Assembly: GCA_013361015.1 (NCBI GenBank)
Contig: JABWAN010000318.1
Location: 1-6,669, forward strand
Source of the DNA: Candidatus Zhuqueibacterota bacterium
GTDB lineage: Bacteria > Zhuqueibacterota > Zhuqueibacteria > Zhuqueibacterales > Zhuqueibacteraceae
Reading direction: 5' to 3'
Length of the DNA stretch: 6,669 nt
How positions within the stretch are numbered: the stretch's first letter is position 1; each line of letters opens with the position of its first letter. A program made the translations under genes and the position numbers. Shown here piece after piece: positions 1-6,500 of this stretch. The notes below the pieces were generated by a model, which saw nothing but the letters and a program-made list of their open reading frames with translations, ran no database searches and was not told the DNA's origin.

Positions 1-3000
1 TCGCCGGCCTCGACGCCGCGTGCGTGGACCGAATAGGTGGCCACGAATGTCCGGTTCGCGCCGGTCTGCGCCGTGGCCGAGCTGGCCATTGCGGCCATGC
101 CGATCGCGAAAAGGAGGCCTTTGGCAGCGCCGAACAATTGCCCCATCACTTCCAAATCCGCGGGCAGGGCGGTGGTGCCGATGGTGACGTTTTCCATGAT
201 TAGCGCTTCGCCTTCAATCTTGACATTGCCGGCGACCTCGAGTTTTTCCGTGGGGACTTTGGCCGTGCCGATGCCGACGTTCAGATTTTCCAAATCGAGC
301 GTCATCAAGCTGCCTTCGCTGGATTGCAGCGTGGCCGTGCGCGCCTCTTTTTGCAAAAGGAAATCTTTCGAGCCTGCCATGCTATCGTTGATGAGCAGAG
401 CGTCGAAGCGGCGTTTGTCACCGCGCACGTGCAGTTTGGCTTTGGGCGCGTCCGTGCCAATGCCGAAGCTTTTCTCCGCGCTGCTCATGACTCGTTCTGC
501 AGCAAGGGCTGCTGTCGGTCCGCCTTCACCGCCGCCACCAGGTGAAGGCGGGAGAACTAAGCCGGTTGCTTGAATTTTGCCGTGCACGAGCAATAAAACA
601 CCTTCCGCGGCTGTCTCATCTCCGGTCCCGATTGTGACTAACTGGCTCAATGCGGTCTCGTCAGTTACACTCAACTTGCCTGTAACCTTGAGTTTCTCGT
701 CGGCGCTCGCCGCTGCGCCGATACCGACGTTGCCGGTAACTTGAGCGCCGCCGGTGACATTTAAGTCTCCAAGGACACTCAAGTTGTTTTTCGTTGCCCC
801 TCCGCTTGTTCCTATGCCGACATTGCCGCTGAATGTGGCGTTATCAGTTACATGCAATTTCCCTGTAACTTTCAGTTGCTCGGTAGCACTCGGTGCTCCG
901 CCGATACCAAGTGCGCCATGCACGACGGCGTTGTTGGTCACCTTTAAATTGCCATGCACGTCAAGCTTGTCCGTGATCGCCCCCGTCATCCCAACCACGA
1001 TCTTTTTATTGAGCAAATCGAAATTCAGGAGTTCGTCATGAATAACCTGGCCGCTATCGCTCGTTCGCGTTTCAAACGTGAGAACATCCTTTTGCGCACC
1101 GGTTTTCTTGCGGAGAAAGACGCTTGCCGCATTGGCCGCGCTATCTTCGATCTTGAGGAAATCAAAACCTTCGCCTGTGGACGCGCCTTTCAAATGCAGC
1201 TTGGCTGCCGGCGCTTTTGTTCCAATGCCAACTTCGCCCGAGGACTTCAACCAGAAGGTTTCTTCGAAAGCACCGGTGTTGTTGTTTTTCGCCGTGATTC
1301 CAAAGGCGTCGCTCTTATCTGTGAGCAACCCCCATTTATCGCGAACGGTATTGTCCGGCCCGACGCGCCGAAAGGTTTGCAGCTCAATATTTCTATCACC
1401 CAAATCAGCTTCGGCACCGCTATACTCAACCTCCATGCAGCGCAAATCCATGCTGTCGATTTTGAATGGGAGTTGATTGCTGCCGCCGAGAATTTGCAGG
1501 CTGCCGTTCTTACGTAGCTCCGCACCGATTGCAGCGGTTCCAATTTCAAACTTGCCTGCCGGCAAATGCAGGCCTGTTCCAGCAGCAACATTCTGCAATT
1601 GGTTCGAGGGCAATGGGTTGCCATTGATCGTGAATCCCGTCGCATTGACCTCGCCGCTCACCTCGAGCAGAGGTGTTGGAACCGCCTCGGCGGACTTACC
1701 AATGCCGACTTTGCCGTCGGCGTCAATTTGAATACGAGATTGATCATGTGTGAAGAGATGAAGCGCGAAAGCTTCGGGCGTGCCAATCCAGCTAGCTGCC
1801 GGCTCGTTCTCAATCGCTTTTTTGTTCAACAACTTTAATTTACTGCCGCCGGTGTGCTCCAACAGAAGGTCATTGTTGCCAACGGCGGTGGCGGCGAGAT
1901 GTAGTTGCGCCGCGGGTGCCGATGTCTTTCCAATCACAATTCTGCGGGCAACAAGAGCATCTTGAGTGACCTTAAGACTTCCTGCCACTTCCAGTTTTTC
2001 CGTTGGCGCCGCTGAGGTGCCAATGCCTACTTCGCCAAGCTTGGTCATGATGATGCGATTGGCATTACCACCGTTGGGCCGGAACTCTAGGTTGCTGGAG
2101 TCTCCTTTTAACGCAATGTCCCAATAATCCGCCAGTGTGCCCCGTAAGCTCAAGAAGGCATAATCGCCGGCATCGGTGTTTTCAATGCGAAGTTCGGCGC
2201 GAGTGTTTCTTAAATGAAAATTGGCCTCCGGCGCGATGGTTCCGAGGCCGAGGTTGCCGGCCATATAAATGCCGTCATTCGAAATTCGCAAACGTTCGAC
2301 TTGATCTGCGACCGCGCCGCCGGTAAAGAATTGATGGCCGTGGCCTTCAGCCAGTGTGCCGCCAAATTGGTAGTAGGAAGTGCTGTTTTGTGCTGGACCG
2401 TTGTGGAGGCCGCGCAAAACGATCATGTGGTTGCGATCGTGCGCGTAGATTTCAGCGTGATCGTTGTTCAGGCGGAGATTGCCAGCAACGTGCAGCTTTT
2501 CAGCAGGGGAGATTGTGTCGATGCCAACTTTGCCATTGTGAATGGTCAATCTCTCCGCGCCAGACTGCTGAAAACTGATGCGATCTTCAGCATCGTTCTC
2601 ACACCCGATCAAAAGCTTAGTTCCTTCGCCTGCTTCAACAAAGTATCGAATGAAAGCGCGGTCGCCCGTGCCGGTGCCCGGATCGGGTGGAAATTGGATG
2701 CCGGCTTCTTCCGTATTGCCCACCGCGGGCATGATCGCGCCGCCGAGGACTTGAAGTTTGGCCTTTGGCTGCTCTGTGCCCGTGCCAATTCCGACTTTGC
2801 CGGAGTCATAGGCGATGCCGTTGGTCACGTTCTTCCAAGCAGATTGCGGCAAAGGCCGGCCATTTTGAAGATAATCTTGTGCATCTATAACGCCCTTCAC
2901 TGTCAACGCAAGCTCGGGTGTTTGCTTCTGCAGATCTATCTCAAGCTTGCCGAGTATCTTCATTTGCGAGTCGGCGTTCAACCCCACGGTGATCTTGTTA

Positions 3001-3935
3001 TCTGGCGTTAACGCCAAACGGTTCCGAATTTTGCCCTCGTTGACGTCCCCAATGATCAGGCCTCCAGACGAAGAATCGCCGGCTTGTACGACAGCTTGAA
3101 AAATTTGCCATTCTTTGCTCGACGTCGAAGCCTTCAACGTGATGCCATAGTCCGCCTTATCACCGGCATTTTCGGCGTCAGACTTTTCCACAAGCAGGCC
3201 GCGCGCCGAAAGATTGGCGGTTTGGCTGAACTGGCCTCTTGCATCGGTTTGCCAAAATTTTATGGTATCCCGATTCATCGAGACACCCGCGGGAATGTTC
3301 GCGTTCTCAGTGGGAGCAATGAGATGCAAATGCGCCTTTTGTGCGCTCTCTCCTTTTGCCGCAGACAGATCAATCGTCAACTGTCCGGTCATAGTATCGC
3401 CGGTAATTTTGACCGCCTTGCCCTGTGAGACCTCCTCGCGCACGGACTCGTCGGGATCGCCTGTGATTCTGCAATTCTCGAGGACGATTTTGGCCAAAGG
3501 AACTTCTGTGCCGTTGCGGATAAAATCTCCAATCTCAGCGCGCAGAAAGAGCGCGGCCTTTTCCGCGACGCGCGTCAGGCCTGTGCTGCAAATGCCATCG
3601 GCCGCGCTACTCACTTTCTCATCAGCATATGCCAGTGTTAAAATAAAATCGCCGCTGGCCGAGGAGGTGAGCGTGAGAATATTTTCCACAACCCACGGCT
3701 CGTCTAAAACGATTTCGTAGCCGTCAACATCAATTGCCATACCCGGGCTGATGGTGATCTTGTTGGTGTCCTTTTCACGATTCACCTTCAAGCCGGCCGC
3801 AATGCCCCAATTGTGCAGATTCTTGTTGTGGCGCCGGCGCATGTCAAGGTGATAGGTTTGCTCGTCTTCAAAATCTTTGACGCGCAAGCGCTGGCCTTCG
3901 AAGTAATTCACACGTTGTATTTTGAATTCAGGCAT
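1..3935 (-). CDS. Giant tail-fibre-like repeat protein with an N-terminal docking module (3' end outside window)
   Basis: The frame is open from the ATG at 3935 to the left edge: 1311 codons with no stop, so the C-terminus is missing. The start is fixed by an in-frame TGA four codons upstream and a TGAGG ribosome binding site seven bases before the ATG. Residues 1-155 form a head module shared with the upstream gene (F12, G14, L17, D21, E25-Q26, Y28, H36-N37, G48-L49, GMAID 65-69). GDTMTGQLTID at 179-189 is a motif common in phage tail fibres. From about 315 to 1264 come about 16 degenerate V-G-I-G-T...K-L-x-V-x-G repeats, broken by longer inserts. A Pro/Gly linker lies at 1129-1140 and a hydrophobic stretch at 1273-1289. 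No signal peptide is seen at the N-terminus. Fibre identity rests on the repeats; a fibre or adhesin of a phage-like particle or surface appendage is inferred. Such proteins often end in a peptidase S74 chaperone domain, but that end is not visible here. Confidence 0.85.
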   Translation of the reverse strand, partial: MPEFKIQRVNYFEGQRLRVKDFEDEQTYHLDMRRRHNKNLHNWGIAAGLKVNREKDTNKITISPGMAIDVDGYEIVLDEPWVVENILTLTSSASGDFILTLAYADEKVSSAADGICSTGLTRVAEKAALFLRAEIGDFIRNGTEVPLAKIVLENCRITGDPDESVREEVSQGKAVKITGDTMTGQLTIDLSAAKGESAQKAHLHLIAPTENANIPAGVSMNRDTIKFWQTDARGQFSQTANLSARGLLVEKSDAENAGDKADYGITLKASTSSKEWQIFQAVVQAGDSSSGGLIIGDVNEGKIRNRLALTPDNKITVGLNADSQMKILGKLEIDLQKQTPELALTVKGVIDAQDYLQNGRPLPQSAWKNVTNGIAYDSGKVGIGTGTEQPKAKLQVLGGAIMPAVGNTEEAGIQFPPDPGTGTGDRAFIRYFVEAGEGTKLLIGCENDAEDRISFQQSGAERLTIHNGKVGIDTISPAEKLHVAGNLRLNNDHAEIYAHDRNHMIVLRGLHNGPAQNSTSYYQFGGTLAEGHGHQFFTGGAVADQVERLRISNDGIYMAGNLGLGTIAPEANFHLRNTRAELRIENTDAGDYAFLSLRGTLADYWDIALKGDSSNLEFRPNGGNANRIIMTKLGEVGIGTSAAPTEKLEVAGSLKVTQDALVARRIVIGKTSAPAAQLHLAATAVGNNDLLLEHTGGSKLKLLNKKAIENEPAASWIGTPEAFALHLFTHDQSRIQIDADGKVGIGKSAEAVPTPLLEVSGEVNATGFTINGNPLPSNQLQNVAAGTGLHLPAGKFEIGTAAIGAELRKNGSLQILGGSNQLPFKIDSMDLRCMEVEYSGAEADLGDRNIELQTFRRVGPDNTVRDKWGLLTDKSDAFGITAKNNNTGAFEETFWLKSSGEVGIGTKAPAAKLHLKGASTGEGFDFLKIEDSAANAASVFLRKKTGAQKDVLTFETRTSDSGQVIHDELLNFDLLNKKIVVGMTGAITDKLDVHGNLKVTNNAVVHGALGIGGAPSATEQLKVTGKLHVTDNATFSGNVGIGTSGGATKNNLSVLGDLNVTGGAQVTGNVGIGAAASADEKLKVTGKLSVTDETALSQLVTIGTGDETAAEGVLLLVHGKIQATGLVLPPSPGGGGEGGPTAALAAERVMSSAEKSFGIGTDAPKAKLHVRGDKRRFDALLINDSMAGSKDFLLQKEARTATLQSSEGSLMTLDLENLNVGIGTAKVPTEKLEVAGNVKIEGEALIMENVTIGTTALPADLEVMGQLFGAAKGLLFAIGMAAMASSATAQTGANRTFVATYSVHARGVEAG
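66..146 (-). other. Signal-peptide-like hydrophobic segment inside the fibre protein
   Basis: Residues 1264-1290 run from a Met through one Lys (K1272), a hydrophobic core rich in L, F, I, A and M (1273-1284), and a small-residue end reading S-S-A-T-A-Q. This looks like the n-, h- and c-regions of a signal peptide, yet it lies more than 1260 residues into the frame and directly follows a repeat (VTIGT at 1250, LEVMG at 1261-1265). It may instead be a buried or membrane-seeking segment of the fibre. Confidence 0.4.
520..551 (-). other. Perfect 11-bp inverted repeat in the Pro/Gly linker of the fibre gene
   Basis: CCGCCTTCACC at 520-530 pairs with GGTGAAGGCGG at 541-551 around a 10-base loop. 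It lies within the codons for the linker PPSPGGGGEGGP (residues 1129-1140). In the mRNA it would form a GC-rich hairpin. No U-run follows it and the frame stays open, so it is not a convincing intrinsic terminator. Confidence 0.6.
546..911 (-). repeat. Two tandem 61-codon units within the fibre shaft
   Basis: Residues 1009-1069 and 1070-1130 are successive units with cores in register (1009/1070 and 1039/1100, both 61 codons apart). Each contains a K-V-T-G-K-L-x-V-T-D segment. Comparing the first 75 bases of the two units by eye gives about 55 matches, so similarity persists at DNA level. This points to a relatively recent duplication inside an older repeat array. Confidence 0.65.
3471..3935 (-). 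other. Shared N-terminal head module of the fibre-like protein
   Basis: This covers residues 1-155. It aligns with residues 14 to about 208 of the neighbouring 451-residue protein: F12/F22, G14/G24, L17/L27, D21/D31, EQ25-26/35-36, Y28/Y38, HN36-37/46-47, LH40-41/49-50, G44/G53, GL48-49/57-58, GMAID 65-69/85-89, G72/G92, EI 74-75/94-95. A later strand (ILTLAY at 98-103, against MVVGIKY) and PLAKI (146-150, against LLGKI) also correspond. The pattern suggests a basic helical start (residues 20-40) followed by a beta-rich fold. A docking role on a common structure is inferred from its N-terminal place in two otherwise unrelated proteins. Confidence 0.7.
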
Positions 3936-3942
3936 GATCGAA

Positions 3943-3947
3943 CCTCA
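3943..3947 (-). promoter_or_regulatory. Ribosome binding site of the fibre-like gene
   Basis: The minus strand reads TGAGG, then seven bases, then the ATG at 3935. Upstream in the same frame there is a TGA at 3945-3947, so no earlier start is possible. Confidence 0.6.
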
Positions 3948-3963
3948 TTGCATGTTCGCACAA

Positions 3964-5319
3964 TCAATTGCTGCAATCGTTGTATGGCACGCCAAGCCGG
4001 TCAAGCTCTTCTTGCGAAACGATAGCTGAAAACTTGACTAGTTTATTGCCGGCGGCATCGGCTGTACATACCAAAAGGATTCCTGCGTCGGTTTTGGCAA
4101 AAGCCAAATATCCCTCGGCTCGCCGCCGCAAAAGATAGCGATAGAAAGGCTGAGAGGGCTGCGCCGCCACTTCAATACATTTGATATTGCCCCGCTGAAA
4201 ACCTTGATGTGTCAAGACATCAATGGCGAATTCTTTCACGCTGCCAGCGATATCCGTTTCAACATTAACCCAACCAAGTTCGAACACTCTGGCTTGCAGC
4301 GCGTTTCTCAACTCCACGTCCGGCGCAGCGATGGGAAACAAAACCGCGTTGAAACGGTCATGCACCAACAGGACTTCTTCGGTGTTGGCGGCAAAAGGCA
4401 AATACCCGGCATTCCGTCGAAAGAGAAAACGCAAGAAACTCGCAGGCATCATTTCCAAAGCCAGATGTTTGATATTTTCATTCGAAAAACCGCTACTCAC
4501 CAGCGCATCCGCGGCCGCGTCTTTCTCCATGCCGGCAACAAACGCAACGTTGATCCAGTTCTCTTGCTGCATGATTCGCTCGATCAAGGCCGCGGGAATG
4601 AACCGGTTCTCCGGTGCGCTAGAGGGATAGGAAAGCGGGAACTCATGAAAATAATCTTCAAAGGGAGTGACCTCGGTGATCTTTCTATCGGTCTTGTTGA
4701 AACTTATTTTCCCCAACAAAATAGAATGCGCCAATTCTTTGCGCAGCGGACAGTTCCAATCGCGGTGCGTGCTATCGGGCTGCGGCAACGCGGGATCATC
4801 CACATCGAACAGATGAACGTTGTAGCTCTCGCATGGGCGCGAGAACTCCACCGTTTTCTCGCCGTTGCCGCAATGCGGGGCAAAGATCGCTTGCGGCTCG
4901 CCGGGGCGTTCGTCGTATTTGATCCCCACGACCATCTTGATCGGGTCGGTTGAGCCCTGGCACTTCCCGGACTTTTTCAGAGCAATGTCGCTAATGCACT
5001 TGCGCAAGTTGACATCGCGATCTTCGCACACGATGATTTCCTGGCCGTTCCAATCGATCGCCATGCCGGAATGCAAACGAATGCTGTAAGCTTTATCGGA
5101 ATTTTGCGCAAGCTCCTCGGTGGTCACCTCGATTTTCTCGATCTGCAAGCCGCATACGACGCCGTAGCCGTGCAGGCGGTTGTGCAGCTTGATTTTCTCG
5201 CGAAAGTAAGCTTGCTCCAGCCGGTAATCTTCTTCGCTCAGCATCATGCCGTTGAACGGACGCACGCGCTTGAACTTGCTCTGCTTTGTATCCGGGCAAT
5301 CTTTCAACATGGTGGTCAT
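3964..5319 (-). CDS. 451-residue protein: shared head module plus two copies of an unrecognised C-terminal module
   Basis: The ATG at 5319 has a strong AAGGAG site eight bases upstream; the gene ends with TGA at 3964. Residues 14 to about 208 carry the same head module as the downstream fibre-like protein, with L-H-G-Y-G-V-V-C-G-L at 49-58 and GMAID at 85-89. The head has cysteines at 56, 98, 108, 120, 150, 163 and 190 that the fibre's head mostly lacks. Residues 250-333 and 345-434 are a tandem duplication: W255/W350, GF 277/373, NIK 282/378, F295-x-R297/F392-x-R394, RR 301/398, GYL 305/403, FA 309/407, LL 317/415. There is no signal peptide or membrane segment. I recognise the head as a type of hypothetical protein seen near phage-tail-like loci, but I know no biochemical function. 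A baseplate- or fibre-associated structural role is inferred. Confidence 0.85.
   Translation of the reverse strand: MTTMLKDCPDTKQSKFKRVRPFNGMMLSEEDYRLEQAYFREKIKLHNRLHGYGVVCGLQIEKIEVTTEELAQNSDKAYSIRLHSGMAIDWNGQEIIVCEDRDVNLRKCISDIALKKSGKCQGSTDPIKMVVGIKYDERPGEPQAIFAPHCGNGEKTVEFSRPCESYNVHLFDVDDPALPQPDSTHRDWNCPLRKELAHSILLGKISFNKTDRKITEVTPFEDYFHEFPLSYPSSAPENRFIPAALIERIMQQENWINVAFVAGMEKDAAADALVSSGFSNENIKHLALEMMPASFLRFLFRRNAGYLPFAANTEEVLLVHDRFNAVLFPIAAPDVELRNALQARVFELGWVNVETDIAGSVKEFAIDVLTHQGFQRGNIKCIEVAAQPSQPFYRYLLRRRAEGYLAFAKTDAGILLVCTADAAGNKLVKFSAIVSQEELDRLGVPYNDCSN
4018..4287 (-). repeat. C-terminal module, copy 2 (residues 345-434)
   Basis: It repeats the landmarks of copy 1: W-V-N-V at 350, G-F at 373, N-I-K at 378, F-Y-R-Y-L-L-R-R at 392-399, G-Y-L-A-F-A at 403-408, and L-L-V at 415-417. 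Protein-level resemblance is clear while long exact DNA identity is not, so the duplication is not recent. Confidence 0.6.
4321..4572 (-). repeat. C-terminal module, copy 1 (residues 250-333)
   Basis: The order of landmarks is W-I-N-V at 255, A-x-x-A-L near 268-273, G-F at 277, N-I-K at 282, F-L-R-F-L-F-R-R at 295-302, A-G-Y-L-x-F-A at 304-310 and L-L-V at 317-319. Copy 2 has the same landmarks 95-98 residues later. I do not recognise the family. The alternation suggests an alpha/beta fold. Confidence 0.6.
4696..5280 (-). other. Shared head module of the 451-residue protein
   Basis: Residues 14-208 correspond to residues 1-155 of the fibre-like protein, with extra loops. One loop, roughly 98-190, holds six cysteines plus H149 and the segment E-F-S-R-P-C-E-S-Y (158-166). 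No C-x-x-C pair is present, so a classic zinc ribbon is not supported. Confidence 0.65.
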
Positions 5320-5327
5320 GCTTTATT

Positions 5328-5333
5328 CTCCTT
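5328..5333 (-). promoter_or_regulatory. Ribosome binding site of the 451-residue protein gene
   Basis: AAGGAG on the minus strand is eight bases before the ATG at 5319. This supports that ATG over the second in-frame ATG at 5310. Confidence 0.75.
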
Positions 5334-5355
5334 GCGCAGAATTTGTGGTCATCTT

Positions 5356-6489
5356 CTAAGCCAGAAAACGATAAATCACCCCATGCGACTGTCCGGCCGT
5401 TTCGATGGAATCGGTGAGCCAGATGAAGCTGCCGTCAAAGCACATGCGGCCGTAATTGCGCGGGGTTTGCAGCTCGCGCTCCAGCGGACGAATGCGACTC
5501 AAAACGCTCAGCGCATGAATATTGATGCGATTGAGGCGACCTTCTTCCGGCGCCGCCACCCACAACGCCTCGCCGTCAAATGCCGCGGCAACCAGCCGAT
5601 CGTTCGTCGAAGCATTGCCTTCCACGTCACTCTCTGAAACATCGATCTTGGTGGCGCCGTCGTCATGAATAACCCAAAGATGCGTGCCGTCAAAAGTAAT
5701 GCTGTGAGGTTGATCGCTCAACGCCAACTCCCTTTTGAACGAAATAAGACGGCCTTGCACATCGCATTTCTTTATCTGCCAACGATTGTTTTGCGGCTCG
5801 ACTGCATGCGCCATCCAAAGTGCGTGACCGTCAAAGGCGAGCAGCATGGGCGTAAAATTCAAAGCAATAAAATCTTGTTGGTTCGATTTGATTTCGATTC
5901 TCGCCAGCCCGCCGCGACCAGCAATCCACACGCGGCCGGCGGCGCAAACGATTTCAGTGGGATGAAGCTGGTCGGAGGTGTTGGAAACGGTCTTTTTAAG
6001 CGCAATGGTGCGAATGCCTTTGACTTTTCTCCGCGACGAAAGTGTTACGCGGCTCACGGTGTTTGCTTCCGGATGTGTGACCCACATATGTTTGCCGTCG
6101 AACGCCAGCGCGCGGCTTTTAGCTTTGATCGGCAAGACCTGCAGCTCACTCCCGTCGCGCGTCAATCGCAGCACGCTGCGCTCCGAGCTTGCCAGGTCCG
6201 TGTACCAAATGAATTCGCCGTCCGTGGCGAGATCGAACGGCTGAGCGCCGGTCTCCAAGTGCACGCGATTCGCGCCCGCCACCGCGGGTTGCGACGAGAT
6301 GACGAGCGTGCGGCCGTCCACGTAACTAACGGAGGAAATCGTCTGCGCCAACAACGGCACGAATTGGCGGCGATCCACACGCGCCGCGGCGATGTGCTCA
6401 TGCTCCATGCGCATGGGATCATAGGCCCAGTGCAAAAGCTGGCGCAACGCGAACAGCGGCCAGAGCAGAATTTTCAAAATGACGCGCAC
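5356..6489 (-). CDS. Beta-propeller protein with seven F-D-G-x-x-[I/L]-W repeats (Vgb/SMP-30/YncE-like)
   Basis: This is a 377-residue protein starting at GTG 6489 and ending with TAG at 5356. The start is supported by GAGGAG five bases upstream, which overlaps the stop of the preceding gene. Seven repeat cores of the form [A/x]-F-D-G-x-x-[I/L]-W-[V/x] occur near residues 88-98, 129-139, 181-190, 218-228, 265-275, 303-313 and 349-360, spaced 36-53 residues apart. This fits a seven-bladed propeller. Residues 3-22 are hydrophobic with a few basic residues and could be a membrane-touching or packing helix; no cleavage site is obvious. Repeats of this kind are known from virginiamycin B lyase-like and YncE-like propellers, but catalytic residues cannot be assigned, so a binding or scaffold role is more likely. 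The C-terminus closely matches the partial upstream gene. Confidence 0.85.
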   Translation of the reverse strand: MRVILKILLWPLFALRQLLHWAYDPMRMEHEHIAAARVDRRQFVPLLAQTISSVSYVDGRTLVISSQPAVAGANRVHLETGAQPFDLATDGEFIWYTDLASSERSVLRLTRDGSELQVLPIKAKSRALAFDGKHMWVTHPEANTVSRVTLSSRRKVKGIRTIALKKTVSNTSDQLHPTEIVCAAGRVWIAGRGGLARIEIKSNQQDFIALNFTPMLLAFDGHALWMAHAVEPQNNRWQIKKCDVQGRLISFKRELALSDQPHSITFDGTHLWVIHDDGATKIDVSESDVEGNASTNDRLVAAAFDGEALWVAAPEEGRLNRINIHALSVLSRIRPLERELQTPRNYGRMCFDGSFIWLTDSIETAGQSHGVIYRFLA

Positions 6490-6494
6490 GCCGG

Positions 6495-6500
6495 CTCCTC
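6495..6500 (-). promoter_or_regulatory. Ribosome binding site of the propeller gene, overlapping the upstream stop codon
   Basis: GAGGAG on the minus strand lies five bases before the GTG at 6489 and shares bases with the TGA at 6499-6501. The arrangement suggests translational coupling and supports the GTG start over later in-frame ATGs. Confidence 0.65.

Larger units (their letters stand above)
144..2993 (-). repeat. Array of degenerate V-G-I-G-T / K-L-x-V-x-G fibre-shaft repeats
   Basis: Repeat cores were placed by hand at residues 317, 381, 470, 562, 636, 667, 743, 902, 981, 1009, 1039, 1070, 1100, 1157, 1220 and 1250. Each reads roughly [V/L]-G-I-G-T, then a Pro/Ala-rich turn, then K-L-x-V-x-G-x-[L/V]-x-V. 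Spacing is close to 30 residues where repeats are packed (636-667, 981-1100, 1220-1250) and 60-160 residues where other segments are inserted. Repeats of this type are typical of trimeric beta-structured shafts in phage tail fibres and related bacterial fibre proteins. Trimer formation is inferred, not shown. Confidence 0.8.

Noticed and set aside
520..551. Intrinsic transcription terminator
   Set aside because: The stem is GC-rich and perfect, but no U-run follows on the minus strand and the coding frame continues through it for at least 170 more codons.
37..573. Plus-strand open frame of 178 codons with a Pro-rich end
   Set aside because: It is antisense to the C-terminal fibre repeats; the Pro run is the complement of the Gly linker.
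144..2993. CRISPR-like or non-coding tandem repeats
   Set aside because: The repeats are protein-level, degenerate and in one frame, with variable spacing and no conserved direct repeat of 24-40 bases.
2214..3011. Plus-strand open frame of 265 codons
   Set aside because: It is antisense to the fibre shaft, where the minus-strand frame has clear repeats. The plus-strand product shows no family motif.
3003..3016. Perfect 14-bp palindrome TGGCGTTAACGCCA as an operator
   Set aside because: It lies inside the fibre coding sequence, far from any start, and is easily explained by ordinary codons. I report no regulatory role.
3936..3963. Promoter or terminator between the two head-module genes
   Set aside because: The 28-base gap holds only the ribosome binding site; no -35/-10 pair or hairpin is visible.
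4204..4953. Plus-strand open frame of 249 codons
   Set aside because: It is antisense to the 451-residue gene, whose frame shows domain homology and an internal duplication. No ribosome binding site or family motif supports the plus-strand reading.
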